Under the pieces are notes generated by a model. That model was not told the DNA's origin, searched no databases, and was given only the letters and a program-made list of their open reading frames with translations. From Aliidongia dinghuensis (GTDB lineage: Bacteria; Pseudomonadota; Alphaproteobacteria; ATCC43930; CGMCC-115725), in assembly GCF_014643535.1 (NCBI RefSeq), contig NZ_BMJQ01000005.1:186001-250000 (forward strand): a stretch of 64,000 bases of DNA. Reading direction: 5' to 3'. Each line of letters opens with the position of its first letter. Positions within the stretch are counted from its first letter, which is position 1. Both the position numbers and the translations under genes were made by a program. This document shows positions 35,572 through 46,359 of the stretch, piece after piece.

Positions 35572-38190
35572 ATGCCCGATGTTGAGCGTGTCTTTCGGTT
35601 CGGCCCCTTTTGTCTCAGGCCCGATCGTCGAATCCTGACGTGCCGGGAGGAGGCCGTCGCGATCGGCGGGCGGCCGTTCGACCTGCTGGTGGCGCTCGTC
35701 GAGCGGCGCGACCGTGTCGTCGCCAAGGACGAGCTCAAGGCGGTCGTGTGGCCCGAGGCGGCCATCGTCGAGGACCATACGCTGGTCGTGACGCTGGCCT
35801 CGGTGCGCAAGGCGCTCGGTGCTGCCGGCGGTACCGCGAAATTCGTCGGCACAGTCACGGGGCGCGGCTATCGCTTCCTGGCGCCGGTCGCGATCGAACA
35901 TGGCGCTGCAGACGCGGCATCTGTGAATGAGGTGCTGGCGGAAGAGGGGCCTGCGCAACGACTGCCGGTCCCGCCGGACCGGCTCGTCGGCCGGGAGGCC
36001 GATCTCGCGACGCTGCTCGCCCGTTTGCCCGAGGCGCGGCTGGTGACGCTCTGGGGCGCCGGCGGCATCGGCAAGACGCGCCTTGCCGTGGCCCTCGCGG
36101 CGGAAGCCGCCCGGCACTATCCCGACGGTGTCTGGTTCGTCGAACTGGCGCCGTTGCGCGATCCTCGTCTCGTGGTCGAGACGATCGCCGCCATGCTCGG
36201 CCTGCCGATCCAGGGGCCGCGCCCCGCGCTCGAGACGGTTACGACCTTCCTCCGCCCGAAGCGGCTGCTGCTGGTGCTCGACAGCTGCGAGCATCTGATC
36301 GACGAGAGCGCCCGCTTCGCCGAGGCGATCGCGCGGCATTGCCCGGAGGTGGCGATTCTAGCGACGAGCCGGGAACGGCTGTCGATCGCCGGGGAGTGGG
36401 TCTATCGGGTGCCGCCGCTCACGACGCCCGCCCTCGGCCAGGCGGCCACGGCCGCAGATGCGCTCCGGTTCGGTGCCGTGCGCCTGTTCGCCGAGCGGGC
36501 GGATGCCGCCCTCGGCGGCTTCGCGCTCGATGACGACAGCGTGGGCGCCGTGGGTGAGATCTGCCGGCGGCTCGACGGCCTGGCGCTCGCGATCGAGCTC
36601 GCCGCCGCCGGCCTCGAGCTGTTGACGCCGGCCGCTCTGCTCGCCCATCTCGATGCCCGCCTCGGGCTTCTAGGCGCGGGCGGCCGCAAGGCGCCGTCGC
36701 GCCACCAGACGCTGCGCTCGACGATCGACTGGAGCTACGACCTGCTGACGGAACCTGAGCGCGCGCTGCTGCGGCGCCTCTCGGTCTTCGCCGGCAGCTT
36801 CACGGTCGCCTCGGCCCGGGCGGTGGCGCTGGATGACGCGGGCGACATGCCCGACGCGATCGCGCCCATGCTGGCGCTCGTCGACAAGTCACTGGTCGCG
36901 CCTGTGCCGGCCGTCGGCGACCGGCGGTTCCGGCTGCTGGAATCGATGCAGGCCTATGGCGCCGAGAAGCTGGCACCGGCGGAGCGACGCCAATGCCTGC
37001 GCAGCTTGGCGCTTTACCTTGTGCGCTTCTACGAAGAGGGCGAGCGGCTGTGGCCGACCACGCCGACCGAGGCCTGGCTCGGCGCTTACGAGCCGGAGCT
37101 GGAAAACCTGCGCGCGGCGCTGGACTGGGCGTTCGGCCCGGACGGCGACGCGGCCCTCGGCCAGAGGCTCGTCGGCCATGCCCAGGAGCTCTGGGCCGAG
37201 CTGTCGCTGCTGGCCGAGCGACAGCGCTGGCTGGCACGGGCCGAGGCGCAGGCCGACGGTTCGACACCGCCCGCCGTCCTGGGCCGGCTCCGGCTCGCGG
37301 CCGGCCGCAACGCGCACCCCGGCGATCCACGTTTCCTCGAGGCGACGCTCGAGGCGCTCGAGATCTTTCGGCGGATCGACGATCGGCTCCATGTCGCGGC
37401 GGCGACGGACCAGGCGGGCCGGCTCATGATGAAGCCCGGCGATACCGCGAAGGCGGAGCCGTACCTCCGCGACGGGCTGGTCCTGCTGCGCGGCTTCGGG
37501 CCGACGAAGCTCCTGACGTCGGCGCTCTACAGTGCGGTCAGCATGTGCTGGTATGCGGACGACATGGCCGGCGTGCGGCGGCATCTGGACGAGATCGACC
37601 GCATCGCGCCCGGCGTCGGCGACACGCGGATGCTGCAGGCCGCCACCATGATGCTGGCTGAGCTCGATTTCGCCGCGGGCCGGCGGCACGAGGCGATCGC
37701 GCGCGCCCGAGCAGCGGCGGCGGCCTGGCACGGCGCCGGCCATGCGAACGGCCTCGCCAACATCCAGCGCAATCTCGCGGGCTATCTGGTCGCGATCGGC
37801 GACGCCGCTGGCGGGCGGGCGGCGGCGCGGGCGGCGCTGGCGCTCACGCCGGCGCTGGGCAAGAGCCTGAGCACGGCCTTCGCCATCCAGCACCTGGCGC
37901 TCGCGGAGGCGATCGACGGTCGGGCCGTCCGGGCCGCCCGTCTCGCCGGCTATAGTGACGGCTATTTCCGGGCGCAGCGCCGGACGCGGGAAAGCATCGA
38001 GCAGGCGCTGTGGGACGACCTCTCGGCCCGGCTCGAAGCGGCGCTGCCGCCGGCCCGGCTCGCGGATCTGCTGGCCGAGGGCGCCGCCTGGAACGAGGAG
38101 CAGGTGGTGACTGTTGCCCTTGGGACCGTTGCCCTCGAGTCGGCCGTGGGCGTCGGCGTGGGCGAAGATCGCCTGCGGCAGCACGGGTGA
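35572..38190 (+). CDS. STAND-type transcriptional regulator: OmpR-like winged helix plus NTPase
   Basis: 872 residues. An N-terminal OmpR/PhoB-type winged helix (about 5-105; FGPFCLRPDRRILT, RPFDLLVALVERRDRVVAKD, VTGRGYRFLAPV) is joined to an AAA/NB-ARC-like NTPase with Walker A LWGAGGIGKTRLA, Walker B LLLVLDSCEHLI and LATSRERL. About 400 residues of helical repeats, TPR-like, complete it. There is no receiver domain, so the signal must be sensed by the repeats. No obvious target is adjacent. Its promoter should lie in the AT-rich 35464-35571. Confidence 0.88.
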   Translation: MPDVERVFRFGPFCLRPDRRILTCREEAVAIGGRPFDLLVALVERRDRVVAKDELKAVVWPEAAIVEDHTLVVTLASVRKALGAAGGTAKFVGTVTGRGYRFLAPVAIEHGAADAASVNEVLAEEGPAQRLPVPPDRLVGREADLATLLARLPEARLVTLWGAGGIGKTRLAVALAAEAARHYPDGVWFVELAPLRDPRLVVETIAAMLGLPIQGPRPALETVTTFLRPKRLLLVLDSCEHLIDESARFAEAIARHCPEVAILATSRERLSIAGEWVYRVPPLTTPALGQAATAADALRFGAVRLFAERADAALGGFALDDDSVGAVGEICRRLDGLALAIELAAAGLELLTPAALLAHLDARLGLLGAGGRKAPSRHQTLRSTIDWSYDLLTEPERALLRRLSVFAGSFTVASARAVALDDAGDMPDAIAPMLALVDKSLVAPVPAVGDRRFRLLESMQAYGAEKLAPAERRQCLRSLALYLVRFYEEGERLWPTTPTEAWLGAYEPELENLRAALDWAFGPDGDAALGQRLVGHAQELWAELSLLAERQRWLARAEAQADGSTPPAVLGRLRLAAGRNAHPGDPRFLEATLEALEIFRRIDDRLHVAAATDQAGRLMMKPGDTAKAEPYLRDGLVLLRGFGPTKLLTSALYSAVSMCWYADDMAGVRRHLDEIDRIAPGVGDTRMLQAATMMLAELDFAAGRRHEAIARARAAAAAWHGAGHANGLANIQRNLAGYLVAIGDAAGGRAAARAALALTPALGKSLSTAFAIQHLALAEAIDGRAVRAARLAGYSDGYFRAQRRTRESIEQALWDDLSARLEAALPPARLADLLAEGAAWNEEQVVTVALGTVALESAVGVGVGEDRLRQHG

Positions 38191-38227
38191 GGGGCAGACC
38201 CGCTAAATACTCGCGGGTCACGGCCCC
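38191..38227 (+). terminator. Hairpin right after the STAND regulator stop
   Basis: GACCCGC (38197-38203) pairs with GCGGGTC (38213-38219), and GGGGC (38191-38195) pairs with GCCCC (38223-38227) to extend the stem past a small internal loop. It starts at the base after the TGA. No T-run follows, so it is terminator-like rather than a textbook intrinsic terminator. Confidence 0.5.
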
Positions 38228-38278
38228 AATCCCGCCATATTGGGCTGTTAATCACGCCGGATGCTACTGGTGCTAGCC

Positions 38279-38290
38279 ACCACATGTGGT
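38279..38290. promoter_or_regulatory. 12-bp perfect palindrome upstream of yebC
   Basis: ACCACATGTGGT is perfectly self-complementary and lies 43 bp before the yebC start. Its place suits an operator, but no regulator is known for it. Confidence 0.35.
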
Positions 38291-38333
38291 ATCTACCACC
38301 GATAACTCTGCATTAGTTTGGGTCGATCTCCCG

Positions 38334-39086
38334 ATGGCTGGCCATTCCCAATTTAAGAACATCATGCACCGCAAGGGTGCGCAGGACGCCAAGCGCGCGA
38401 AGGTCTTCACCAAGATCATCCGCGAATTGACCGTCGCAGCGCGCTCGGGCTTGCCGGATCCGGCGGCGAATCCGCGCCTGCGCGCCGCGGTGATCGCGGC
38501 GCGCGGCGCCAACATGCCGAAGGATACGGTGGATCGCGCGATCAAGCGCGGCGCCGGCGGTGAAGATGGCACCAATTACGAAGAGGTGCGCTACGAGGGC
38601 TACGGGCCGGGCGGCGTCGCCCTCATCGTCGAGGCGCTGACCGACAACCGGAACCGCACTGCGAGCGACGTGCGCACCGCTTTCAACAAGGCGGGCGGCG
38701 CCTTGGGCGAGACCAACAGCGTCAGCTTCATGTTCCAGCGCCTGGGCCAGGTGACCTATCCGGCCGACACCGCGTCGGCCGACGCCATGCTCGAGGCCGC
38801 GATCGAGGCCGGCGCCGACGATGTCGAGAGCGGCGAGGAGGAGCATGCGGTCGTCTGCGCGCCCGACGATCTCTCGGCCGTGCGCGATGCGCTCGAGGCC
38901 AAGTTCGGCGCCGCTTCATCGGCGAAGCTTGTCTGGCGGCCGGCCACGACCGCGCCGGTCGGCGACGAGGACGTGGCGCAGTCGCTGTTGAAGCTGATCG
39001 ACGTGCTGGACGACAATGACGACGTCCAGACCGTGTACGCCAATTTCGACATCCCCGACGAGCTGATGGCGAAGCTCGAGGGCTGA
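38334..39086 (+). CDS. yebC: YebC/PmpR-type protein (translation/transcription factor)
   Basis: 250 residues starting [20 protein letters not shown], the canonical family start. The [19 protein letters not shown] and [11 protein letters not shown] segments are typical. The family is conserved; recent work ties members to easing ribosome stalling at proline runs, while others act as DNA-binding regulators. It is followed by ruvC after 10 bp, the common proteobacterial order. Upstream open frame to 38286 is not supported. Confidence 0.94.
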   Translation: MAGHSQFKNIMHRKGAQDAKRAKVFTKIIRELTVAARSGLPDPAANPRLRAAVIAARGANMPKDTVDRAIKRGAGGEDGTNYEEVRYEGYGPGGVALIVEALTDNRNRTASDVRTAFNKAGGALGETNSVSFMFQRLGQVTYPADTASADAMLEAAIEAGADDVESGEEEHAVVCAPDDLSAVRDALEAKFGAASSAKLVWRPATTAPVGDEDVAQSLLKLIDVLDDNDDVQTVYANFDIPDELMAKLEG

Positions 39087-39096
39087 CGGGGCGAGG

Positions 39097-39630
39097 ATGA
39101 CCGCCGGACCGACCACGCGCCGCCTGATCGGCCTTGATCCCGGGCTCCGCCGCACCGGCTGGGGCATCGTGGACATGGCCGGTCAGCACCTGCGCTTCGT
39201 CGCCTCCGGCGTGGTCGAGACCGACGACACGCGGGACATGGCGGCGCGCCTGGTCGAGCTGCTTTCGGGCTTGAACGGCGTGCTTGACCAATGGACGCCG
39301 GACGAGGCGGCGGTCGAGGAGACCTTCGTCAACAAGAACCCGGCTTCGACCCTGAAGCTCGGCCAGGCGCGCGGCGTCGTCATGCTGGCGCCGGCGCTGA
39401 GGGGCCTGCCCGTCGCCGAATATGCGCCGAACCTCATCAAGAAGACGGTGGTCGGCGCCGGCCATGCCGACAAGGCGCAGATCCAGATGATGGTGCGCCG
39501 CCTGCTGCCCGGCTCGGCCGAGACCCAGGCCGACGCGGCCGACGCGCTCGCCGTCGCGATCTGCCACGCGCATCACGCCCAGACCCGTCGGCTGTTGGCG
39601 CCGGCGCTCCTTGCCGCGGCGGGCCGGTGA
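39097..39630 (+). CDS. ruvC: Holliday junction resolvase RuvC
   Basis: 177-residue endonuclease that cuts Holliday junctions. Acidic residues lie in [29 protein letters not shown] and [14 protein letters not shown]. Length is normal. GCGAGG precedes the ATG. The TGA stop shares a base with the ruvA start. No LexA box was found ahead of this operon. Confidence 0.96.
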   Translation: MTAGPTTRRLIGLDPGLRRTGWGIVDMAGQHLRFVASGVVETDDTRDMAARLVELLSGLNGVLDQWTPDEAAVEETFVNKNPASTLKLGQARGVVMLAPALRGLPVAEYAPNLIKKTVVGAGHADKAQIQMMVRRLLPGSAETQADAADALAVAICHAHHAQTRRLLAPALLAAAGR

Positions 39631-40253
39631 TGATCGTCCGGCTGACCGGCCTCGTCGACGACGTCGGGCTCGATGGCGTGCTCATCGACGTCCAGGGTGT
39701 CGGATATCAGGTGATGGTGTCGACGCGCACCCGGGCGGCGCTGCCCGCGCGCGGCGAGACCGCGTCGCTGCTGACCGAGCTGCAGGTGCGCGAGGATCAT
39801 TGGAGCCTGTTCGGCTTCATCGACCGGGCCGAGCGCGACTGGTTCCGCACGCTCACGACGGTGCAGGGCGTCGGCGGCAAGGTGGCACTCGCCATCCTGT
39901 CCGTGCTGGCGCCCGACCAGCTCGCCCGCGCGATCCTGGCCCAGGACAAGGCCTCGCTCGCCCGCGCCGACGGCGTCGGGCCGAAGCTCGCGGCGCGGCT
40001 CGCGACCGAGCTCAAGGACAAGGCGGCAGCGCACGGCATGGCGCCTGCGGCGCCCACGGGCACGGTGATCTCCGTCCCGCCGGCCGTAGCCGATCTCGTC
40101 GGTCCGGCCGAGGATGCGGTCTCCGCCCTCGTCAATCTCGGCTACCGCCGACCCGAGGCGCTGGGGGCCGTCGCGACGGCGCAGCGCAAGCTCGGTGACG
40201 GTGCCGCCTTGGGCGAGCTCATCCGCGCCGGCTTGAAGGAGATCGCGTCGTGA
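39630..40253 (+). CDS. ruvA: Holliday junction branch migration protein RuvA
   Basis: 207 residues, starting [22 protein letters not shown]-fold domain I, helix-hairpin-helix motifs in domain II ([32 protein letters not shown]) and the C-terminal domain III that binds RuvB ([20 protein letters not shown]). Starts in the TGATG overlap with ruvC and ends in a GTGA overlap with ruvB. Confidence 0.96.
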   Translation: MIVRLTGLVDDVGLDGVLIDVQGVGYQVMVSTRTRAALPARGETASLLTELQVREDHWSLFGFIDRAERDWFRTLTTVQGVGGKVALAILSVLAPDQLARAILAQDKASLARADGVGPKLAARLATELKDKAAAHGMAPAAPTGTVISVPPAVADLVGPAEDAVSALVNLGYRRPEALGAVATAQRKLGDGAALGELIRAGLKEIAS

Positions 40254-41308
40254 GCGACCAGGACCGCATCGTCGCTGCCGAGCGCGGGGCGGCCGACCGG
40301 CCGGAGGTCGCGATGCGGCCGCTGTCGCTCGACGATTTCGTCGGTCAACGCCAAGTGCGCGAGAACCTGCGCGTGTTCATCGCCGCGGCCAAGGCGCGCG
40401 GCGAGGCGCTGGATCACGTGCTGTTCCACGGGCCGCCGGGCCTGGGCAAGACGACCTTGGCGCAGATCGTCGCGGCCGAGATGGGCGCCGGCTTCCGGGC
40501 GACCTCCGGCCCGATCATCCAGCGCGCCGGCGACTTGGCGGCACTCCTGACCAATCTGCAGCCGCACGACGTGCTGTTCATCGACGAGATCCACCGGATG
40601 CAGCCGGCGGTCGAGGAAGTGCTCTATCCGGCGATGGAGGATTTCCAGCTCGACCTCATCATCGGCGAGGGGCCGGCCGCGCGCTCGATCCGCATCGACC
40701 TGCCGCCCTTCACGCTGGTCGGCGCCACGACCCGCTCGGGCCGCATCACCCGGCCGCTCCGTGAACGGTTCGGCATTCCGCTCCGGCTGCAGTTCTACGA
40801 GCCGGACGAGCTCGAGCGCATCATCCAGCGCGGCGCCCGCCTGCTCACGATGGATCTCGCACCCGACGGTGCTGCCGAGATCGCGCGCCGCGCCCGCGGC
40901 ACGCCGCGTGTCGCCGGGCGGCTGCTGCGCCGGGTGCGCGACTTCGCCGCCGTCGCGGGCCTCGCCACGGTAGACGCCAAGGCGGCCGACAACGCACTGA
41001 CCCGGCTCGAGGTCGACCGTTCCGGGCTCGACGCCATGGACCGACGCTACATCCAGGCGATCGCCGAGCATTACTCGGGCGGCCCGGTCGGCGTCGACAC
41101 GATGGCGGCCGTGCTGTCGGAGCAGCGCGACGTGATCGAGGACGTGATCGAGCCCTATCTCATCCAGCAGGGCTTCCTGCAGCGCACGCCACGCGGCCGG
41201 TTGCTGACCGACAAGGCGTTCGGCCATGTGGGCCTGGCCGTGGTGCGCCCGCCGGAGCTGCAGCTCGATCTGCTGACCGCCGCTGCCGACGAGGAGGCCG
41301 AGGTTTGA
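40250..41308 (+). CDS. ruvB: Holliday junction branch migration ATPase RuvB
   Basis: 352 residues. Walker [13 protein letters not shown], Walker [12 protein letters not shown] and the sensor [18 protein letters not shown] are all present. The hexameric motor drives branch migration with RuvA. GTG start at 40250 overlaps the ruvA stop (GTGA). Its own stop overlaps the TTG start of ybgC. Confidence 0.97.
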   Translation: MSDQDRIVAAERGAADRPEVAMRPLSLDDFVGQRQVRENLRVFIAAAKARGEALDHVLFHGPPGLGKTTLAQIVAAEMGAGFRATSGPIIQRAGDLAALLTNLQPHDVLFIDEIHRMQPAVEEVLYPAMEDFQLDLIIGEGPAARSIRIDLPPFTLVGATTRSGRITRPLRERFGIPLRLQFYEPDELERIIQRGARLLTMDLAPDGAAEIARRARGTPRVAGRLLRRVRDFAAVAGLATVDAKAADNALTRLEVDRSGLDAMDRRYIQAIAEHYSGGPVGVDTMAAVLSEQRDVIEDVIEPYLIQQGFLQRTPRGRLLTDKAFGHVGLAVVRPPELQLDLLTAAADEEAEV

Positions 41309-41772
41309 CTCTGGTCCCGATGACCCTGGCCCCGACCAGCGGCGCGATCGACGAGGGCGTCCATCGCTTTCCGATCCGGGTCTATTACGAGGACACGGAC
41401 GCGGGCGGCATCGTCTATCACGCGAACTACCTGCGCTTCGCCGAGCGCGCGCGCTCGGAATGCCTGCGCCTCGTCGGCTGGCAGCATGACCGCATGCTGG
41501 CCGAGACCGGCCTCGGCTGGGTCGTGCGCCGGGCCGAGATCGACTTCCGCCGGCCGGCCCGGCTCGACGATGCGCTCATGGTCGAAACCCAGTTGGCCGA
41601 CCTCAAGGGCGCGCGCATGACCGCGCGCCAGACCATCCTCAAGGACGACGATCCGCTGGTCGTCCTTGATCTCGAACTGGTGCTATTGACGCCCAGCGGG
41701 CGTCCCGGCCGCATCCCGGCGTCGCTCAGCGACGCCCTCCGCCCCTTTCTCGTCACGCAACCGCTGAAGTGA
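41305..41772 (+). CDS. ybgC: Tol-Pal-associated acyl-CoA thioesterase YbgC
   Basis: 155 residues, hotdog-fold thioesterase with the active-site motif [20 protein letters not shown]. It hydrolyses acyl-CoA or acyl-ACP and is usually the first gene of tol-pal operons. The TTG at 41305, in a TTGA overlap with ruvB, has GAGGAGG 7 nt upstream; an ATG at 41320 has no such site. This joins ruvCAB and tol genes in one transcription unit. Confidence 0.92.
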   Translation: MTLVPMTLAPTSGAIDEGVHRFPIRVYYEDTDAGGIVYHANYLRFAERARSECLRLVGWQHDRMLAETGLGWVVRRAEIDFRRPARLDDALMVETQLADLKGARMTARQTILKDDDPLVVLDLELVLLTPSGRPGRIPASLSDALRPFLVTQPLK

Positions 41773-41785
41773 GCGTCCCCGAGCC

Positions 41786-42508
<723 letters not shown>

Positions 42509-42512
42509 GGCG

Positions 42513-42980
42513 ATGGCCGGTGGATTGATGAACGGCGGCGGCCGCAGCCGCCACAGCCGCCTGAACCGCCGTCCCATGGCCGACATCAACGTGACGCCGA
42601 TGGTCGACGTCATGCTGGTGCTCCTGATCGTGTTCATGGTGGCGGCCCCGCTCCTCACGGTGGGCGTGCCGGTCGACCTGCCCAAGACCCAGGCGCCGGC
42701 CATCAACGAGCAGAAGGAGCCGCTCGTCGTCACGGTCAACGGCCAGGGCCAGATCTATGTCCAGGAGACGCCGATCGAGGCTGACGCATTGCTGCCGAAG
42801 CTGCAGGCGATCACCGAGAACAATCAGGACGCCACGATCTATGTGCGCGGCGACAAGGCGATCAACTACGGCCGGGTGATGGAAGTGATGGGGCTGATCG
42901 CCTCCGCCGGCTATACCAAGGTCTCGCTGATCGCCGAATTGCCCCAATCGGGCGGCAAGGCGCCTGCAAAGAAGCCATGA
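42513..42980 (+). CDS. tolR: Tol-Pal system protein TolR
   Basis: 155 residues. One membrane helix (about 31-50) with the proton-path Asp in ADINVTPMVDVMLVLLIVFM, then a periplasmic ExbD/TolR domain (DATIYVRGDKAINYGRVMEV). Length is normal. It follows tolQ in the same operon; tolA begins 116 bp further on. Confidence 0.96.
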   Translation: MAGGLMNGGGRSRHSRLNRRPMADINVTPMVDVMLVLLIVFMVAAPLLTVGVPVDLPKTQAPAINEQKEPLVVTVNGQGQIYVQETPIEADALLPKLQAITENNQDATIYVRGDKAINYGRVMEVMGLIASAGYTKVSLIAELPQSGGKAPAKKP

Positions 42981-43096
42981 TTCCGTTGTGACATGAGGGT
43001 CTCTTTCGGCGTTCTCGCGATGATGGACCTTGAATTTTCGATCCTCCGGCAAGTCTCGGGCGGCCGTGGCACGGCGCTCCCGCGCGGGGTGCGCCC

Positions 43097-44059
43097 GTGA
43101 GCCGGTTCGAGATGCGCGAGGGGATGGCCTTTTCCGCCGTGCTGCACACGGCGATCGTCCTGGTCATCCTGCTGGGCCTGCCCGACTTCCTGAAGAAGGA
43201 GCCGCCGCCGGAGGAGACGCCGATCGCGGTGCAGCTCGTCAATCTCGCCGACGTGACGCGCGCGACCCAGCGCAACCCGAAGCCGGTCGAGCAGGCGAAG
43301 CTCGACACGCCGCCGCCGGTGCCGGCGGTCAAGCCTGAGCCGAAGCCGGACGTGCTGACCCCGCCGCCGCCATCCCCGCCGCCATCGGCGCAATCGGCGC
43401 CGCCGTCGCCGCCGCCACCGCCCACGCCGGAACCGCCGAAGCCGTCACCTCCGCCGCCGCCACCGCCGCCGGCGCCCGCCCCGCTGCCGAAGCCGCCCGA
43501 GCCTAAGCCAGAACCGCCGAAACCGGAACCGCCCAAGCCCGAGCCCCCAAAGCCCGAGCCGCCGAAGCCGCAGCCGAAGCCCACGCCGCCGAAGCCGGAG
43601 AAGACGAAGCAGGATCTGCAGTTCGCCGACCTCTTGAAGAACCTCGCGGCCAAGGCGACGGCGCAGGAGAAGCAGGACACGCCGCCGAAGCCGCAGCAGA
43701 AACAGGTTGCGACCGCGCCCGCCTCCGCCCAGCCGAACGCGCCCTTGGGCTCGCAGCTGACGACGGCGGAGAAGGACTTGATCATCGCGCAGATCGAACA
43801 ATGCTGGAACCCACCTGCGGGTGCCAAAGATGCCAAGAACCTGATCATCACACTGCGCGTTCAGCTTTCGTCAGACGGTACGCCACAGTCTGTCCAGATC
43901 GTAGATCAGGCGCGCGCGGACAGCGACGGGTTCTTCCGGGCCGCGGCTGAGAGCGCGAGGCGAGCGGTTCAACGCTGCTCGCCGCTCAAGGTGCCGCCCG
44001 ACAAATTCGAGCAGTGGAAGAATATGACCCTCAATTTCGATCCAAGGGACCTCCTATGA
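43097..44059 (+). CDS. tolA: Tol-Pal system protein TolA with proline-rich linker
   Basis: 320 residues. One N-terminal membrane anchor (about 11-29) is followed by a linker of about 100 residues made of PP, PKPEPP and PPKP repeats (about 75-180), then a C-terminal TolA domain (about 215-320; [36 protein letters not shown]). The linker replaces the Ala/Lys/Glu helical domain of enterobacterial TolA and should be an extended polyproline rod. GTG start. Its stop overlaps tolB (ATGA). Translation likely depends on EF-P, encoded at 22.8 kb. Confidence 0.93.
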   Translation: MSRFEMREGMAFSAVLHTAIVLVILLGLPDFLKKEPPPEETPIAVQLVNLADVTRATQRNPKPVEQAKLDTPPPVPAVKPEPKPDVLTPPPPSPPPSAQSAPPSPPPPPTPEPPKPSPPPPPPPPAPAPLPKPPEPKPEPPKPEPPKPEPPKPEPPKPQPKPTPPKPEKTKQDLQFADLLKNLAAKATAQEKQDTPPKPQQKQVATAPASAQPNAPLGSQLTTAEKDLIIAQIEQCWNPPAGAKDAKNLIITLRVQLSSDGTPQSVQIVDQARADSDGFFRAAAESARRAVQRCSPLKVPPDKFEQWKNMTLNFDPRDLL

Positions 44060-45402
44060 AGCCAGATTTCCGGCGCGTCCGGTTCAGCGGGCTCTGCGCG
44101 ATCGTGCTCGGCCTCCTTTGTTTTGCCCCCGATGCGCGGGCGGATCTGACGCTCGATATCACCAGGGCCAATCCGCAGCCGATGCCGATTGCGATCCCGG
44201 CCTTCCAGGGGCAGGGCGGCGACGGCCAGGTCGGCGCCCAGGTCACGCAGGTCGTCTCGGCCGATCTCGAGCGTTCGGGCCTGTTCAAGCCGCTCGATCC
44301 GCGCGCTTTCATCCAGGACCCGGCAGCGCTCGTCCCGGTGCCGCGCTTCGCCGACTGGAAGCTGATCAACGCCCAGGCGCTCGTCTCGGGTCAGGTCACC
44401 GCCCAGCCGGACGGTCATCTAAAGATCGATTTCCGTCTGTGGGATGTGCTCGCCGGGATCCAGTTGATCGGCTTCAGCTACAACACGACCGCGACCAACT
44501 GGCGCGAGATTGCCCACATCATTTCGGACCAGATCTACAAGCGCATCACCGGTGAAGACGGCTATTTCAATACGCGCATCGTCTATGTTTCCGAGAGCGG
44601 CCCGCCGCAGCGCCGGGTCAAGCGGCTCTCGATCATGGACCAGGACGGCTTCAACAACAAAGCGCTGACCGACGGCCGCGCGCTGGTGCTGACGCCGCGC
44701 TTCTCGCCGGCGCCCGGCGCGCAGGAGATCACCTATCTCTCCTATGCCCAGGGCGTGCCGCAGGTGTTCCTGTTCAATATCGACACGCGCCAGCAGGAAG
44801 TTCTGGGCCAGTTCCCGGGCATGACGTTCGCCCCGCGTTTCTCGCCTGACGGGAACAAGGTGATCTTCAGCCTGTCGGGCGGCGCCAATTCCCAGATCTA
44901 CACGCAGGACCTGCGCACGCGCAAAGTGACGCAGATCACCTCCAGCGCCGCGATCGACACCGGGCCCTGCTACTCGCCGGACGGCACGCAGATCGCGTTC
45001 GAATCCGACCGCGGCGGCACGCAGCAGATCTATGTCATGAACGCGGACGGCAGCAACCAGCACCGGATCAGCTTCAGTTCCGGGCGCTACGCCACCCCGG
45101 TATGGTCGCCGCGCGGTGATCTCATCGCCTTCACGAAGCAGGAGGGTGGCAATTTTTCGATTGGTGTCATGCAACCTGACGGGCAGCGCGAGCGTATACT
45201 GTCCAACGGCTTTCTGGTTGAAGGACCGACCTGGGCACCCAACGGTCGCGTGCTGATGTATTTCAAGCAAACGCCTTCGGATGCCTCAGGTCGCGGCGAT
45301 TCTACGCGTCTTTATTCGATCGATCTGACTGGCTCCAATGAACGTGAGGTTGTGACGCCCCAAGACGGCTCCGATCCCGCCTGGTCGCCACTACTTCAGT
45401 GA
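44056..45402 (+). CDS. tolB: Tol-Pal system periplasmic protein TolB
   Basis: 448 residues with signal peptide ([17 protein letters not shown]). N-terminal domain about 30-165, then a six-bladed beta-propeller with repeated PRFSPDG / [16 protein letters not shown] / [12 protein letters not shown] motifs. TolB binds Pal and TolA. The ATG at 44056 overlaps the tolA stop. Complete. Confidence 0.96.
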   Translation: MKPDFRRVRFSGLCAIVLGLLCFAPDARADLTLDITRANPQPMPIAIPAFQGQGGDGQVGAQVTQVVSADLERSGLFKPLDPRAFIQDPAALVPVPRFADWKLINAQALVSGQVTAQPDGHLKIDFRLWDVLAGIQLIGFSYNTTATNWREIAHIISDQIYKRITGEDGYFNTRIVYVSESGPPQRRVKRLSIMDQDGFNNKALTDGRALVLTPRFSPAPGAQEITYLSYAQGVPQVFLFNIDTRQQEVLGQFPGMTFAPRFSPDGNKVIFSLSGGANSQIYTQDLRTRKVTQITSSAAIDTGPCYSPDGTQIAFESDRGGTQQIYVMNADGSNQHRISFSSGRYATPVWSPRGDLIAFTKQEGGNFSIGVMQPDGQRERILSNGFLVEGPTWAPNGRVLMYFKQTPSDASGRGDSTRLYSIDLTGSNEREVVTPQDGSDPAWSPLLQ

Positions 45403-45409
45403 GAACCCC

Positions 45410-45438
45410 TTGATCGGATGGGGAAACGTCGGTATATT
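45410..45438 (+). promoter_or_regulatory. Sigma-70 promoter of pal
   Basis: TTGATC (45410-45415) and TATATT (45433-45438) with a 17-bp spacer lie just after the tolB stop. This gives pal its own transcript with a leader of about 115 nt. The leader can fold through GGGTGGC and GCCACCC near 45471-45517. Confidence 0.6.
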
Positions 45439-45560
45439 CCGGCCGTTTTCACCAACCGTTCTCGCGCGCGGTGGGTGGCGGCTTTTGCGCCGCAGTACGA
45501 GGCTGCCACCCGGTAGGTCCCGACTTCTCCCGAATCTGGTTACGCTGAAGGAACACAAAA

Positions 45561-46040
45561 ATGCGGATTCAAATCCTCGGCCTGATGGCCGCCATGACCG
45601 TCCTCGCCGCCTGCGACACGACGCCGACCAACACCGGCGCCGGCACGGGTGCCACGACTGCGGCCCCGCAGCCGCAGCCGGCGGTTTCGCTGGCCGACGA
45701 GCTGAAGACCCAGGTTGGTGACCGGGTCCTGTTCGCGTTCGACAAGTCGGACATCTCGCCGGAGGCGAAGGCGATCCTGACCCGTCAGTCGGCGTTCATG
45801 CAGAAGTATCCGTCGGCGACCTTCACGATCGAAGGCCATTGCGACGAGCGCGGCACGCGTGAGTACAACCTGGCCCTCGGCGAGCGTCGCGCGACCTCGG
45901 CCAAGAACGCCCTCGTTGCCCTCGGCGTTGCGGCCGGCCGCCTGCAGACCATCAGCTACGGCAAGGAGCGTCCGGCCGTCGTTGGTCACAACGAGGCTGC
46001 CTGGGCCCAGAACCGTCGCGCTGTGACGGTTGTGAACTAA
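45561..46040 (+). CDS. pal: Peptidoglycan-associated lipoprotein Pal
   Basis: 159 residues. Lipobox VLAAC gives a mature lipoprotein with Cys18. A short Thr/Pro linker leads to an OmpA-like domain with FAFDKSDISPEAKAIL and IEGHCDERGTREYNLALGERR, which binds peptidoglycan. AAGGA lies 9 nt before the ATG. It has its own promoter and is followed by a strong terminator. Confidence 0.97.
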   Translation: MRIQILGLMAAMTVLAACDTTPTNTGAGTGATTAAPQPQPAVSLADELKTQVGDRVLFAFDKSDISPEAKAILTRQSAFMQKYPSATFTIEGHCDERGTREYNLALGERRATSAKNALVALGVAAGRLQTISYGKERPAVVGHNEAAWAQNRRAVTVVN

Positions 46041-46108
46041 CACGCGAGGAGCGACGGCCTGATCCGGGCGGCGCCGACTGGGCTGCCGTCTGGACCGGCA
46101 AAAAGATG

Positions 46109-46156
46109 GGGCGTCGGGAACGGCTCGCAAGAGCAGGGTCCCGGCGCCCTTTTTTT
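46109..46156 (+). terminator. Rho-independent terminator after pal
   Basis: GGGCGTCGGGA (46109-46119) pairs with TCCCGGCGCCC (46139-46149), one G-U pair, and is followed by seven T. It ends the tol-pal transcript about 70 bp after the pal stop. Confidence 0.92.
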
Positions 46157-46359
46157 GCCCGATTCGGGGGCAATAGATGATGCTTGCCCGAACGGGTCCC
46201 GACGATGGGCGCCGGGACTGGGCTGTGGCCAAAATCAAACGGTCTTCGCCGTCTGGTGGCCATTCGCGACGCTTGGCCCTTTCGACCGTTGACGGAAGGG
46301 GGGCATGCCGACATGAACTATTGATCGGCCTCGGCGTCCGTACCTGTAGCGGGATCTTC

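Noticed and set aside
43300..43640. Short repeated units resembling a CRISPR array
   Set aside because: Units are in-frame proline codons of tolA without unique spacers; no cas genes are present.
43445..43851. Gly/Phe-rich frame opposite tolA resembling a structural repeat protein
   Set aside because: It is the complement of the proline-codon repeats of tolA and has no start or ribosome site.
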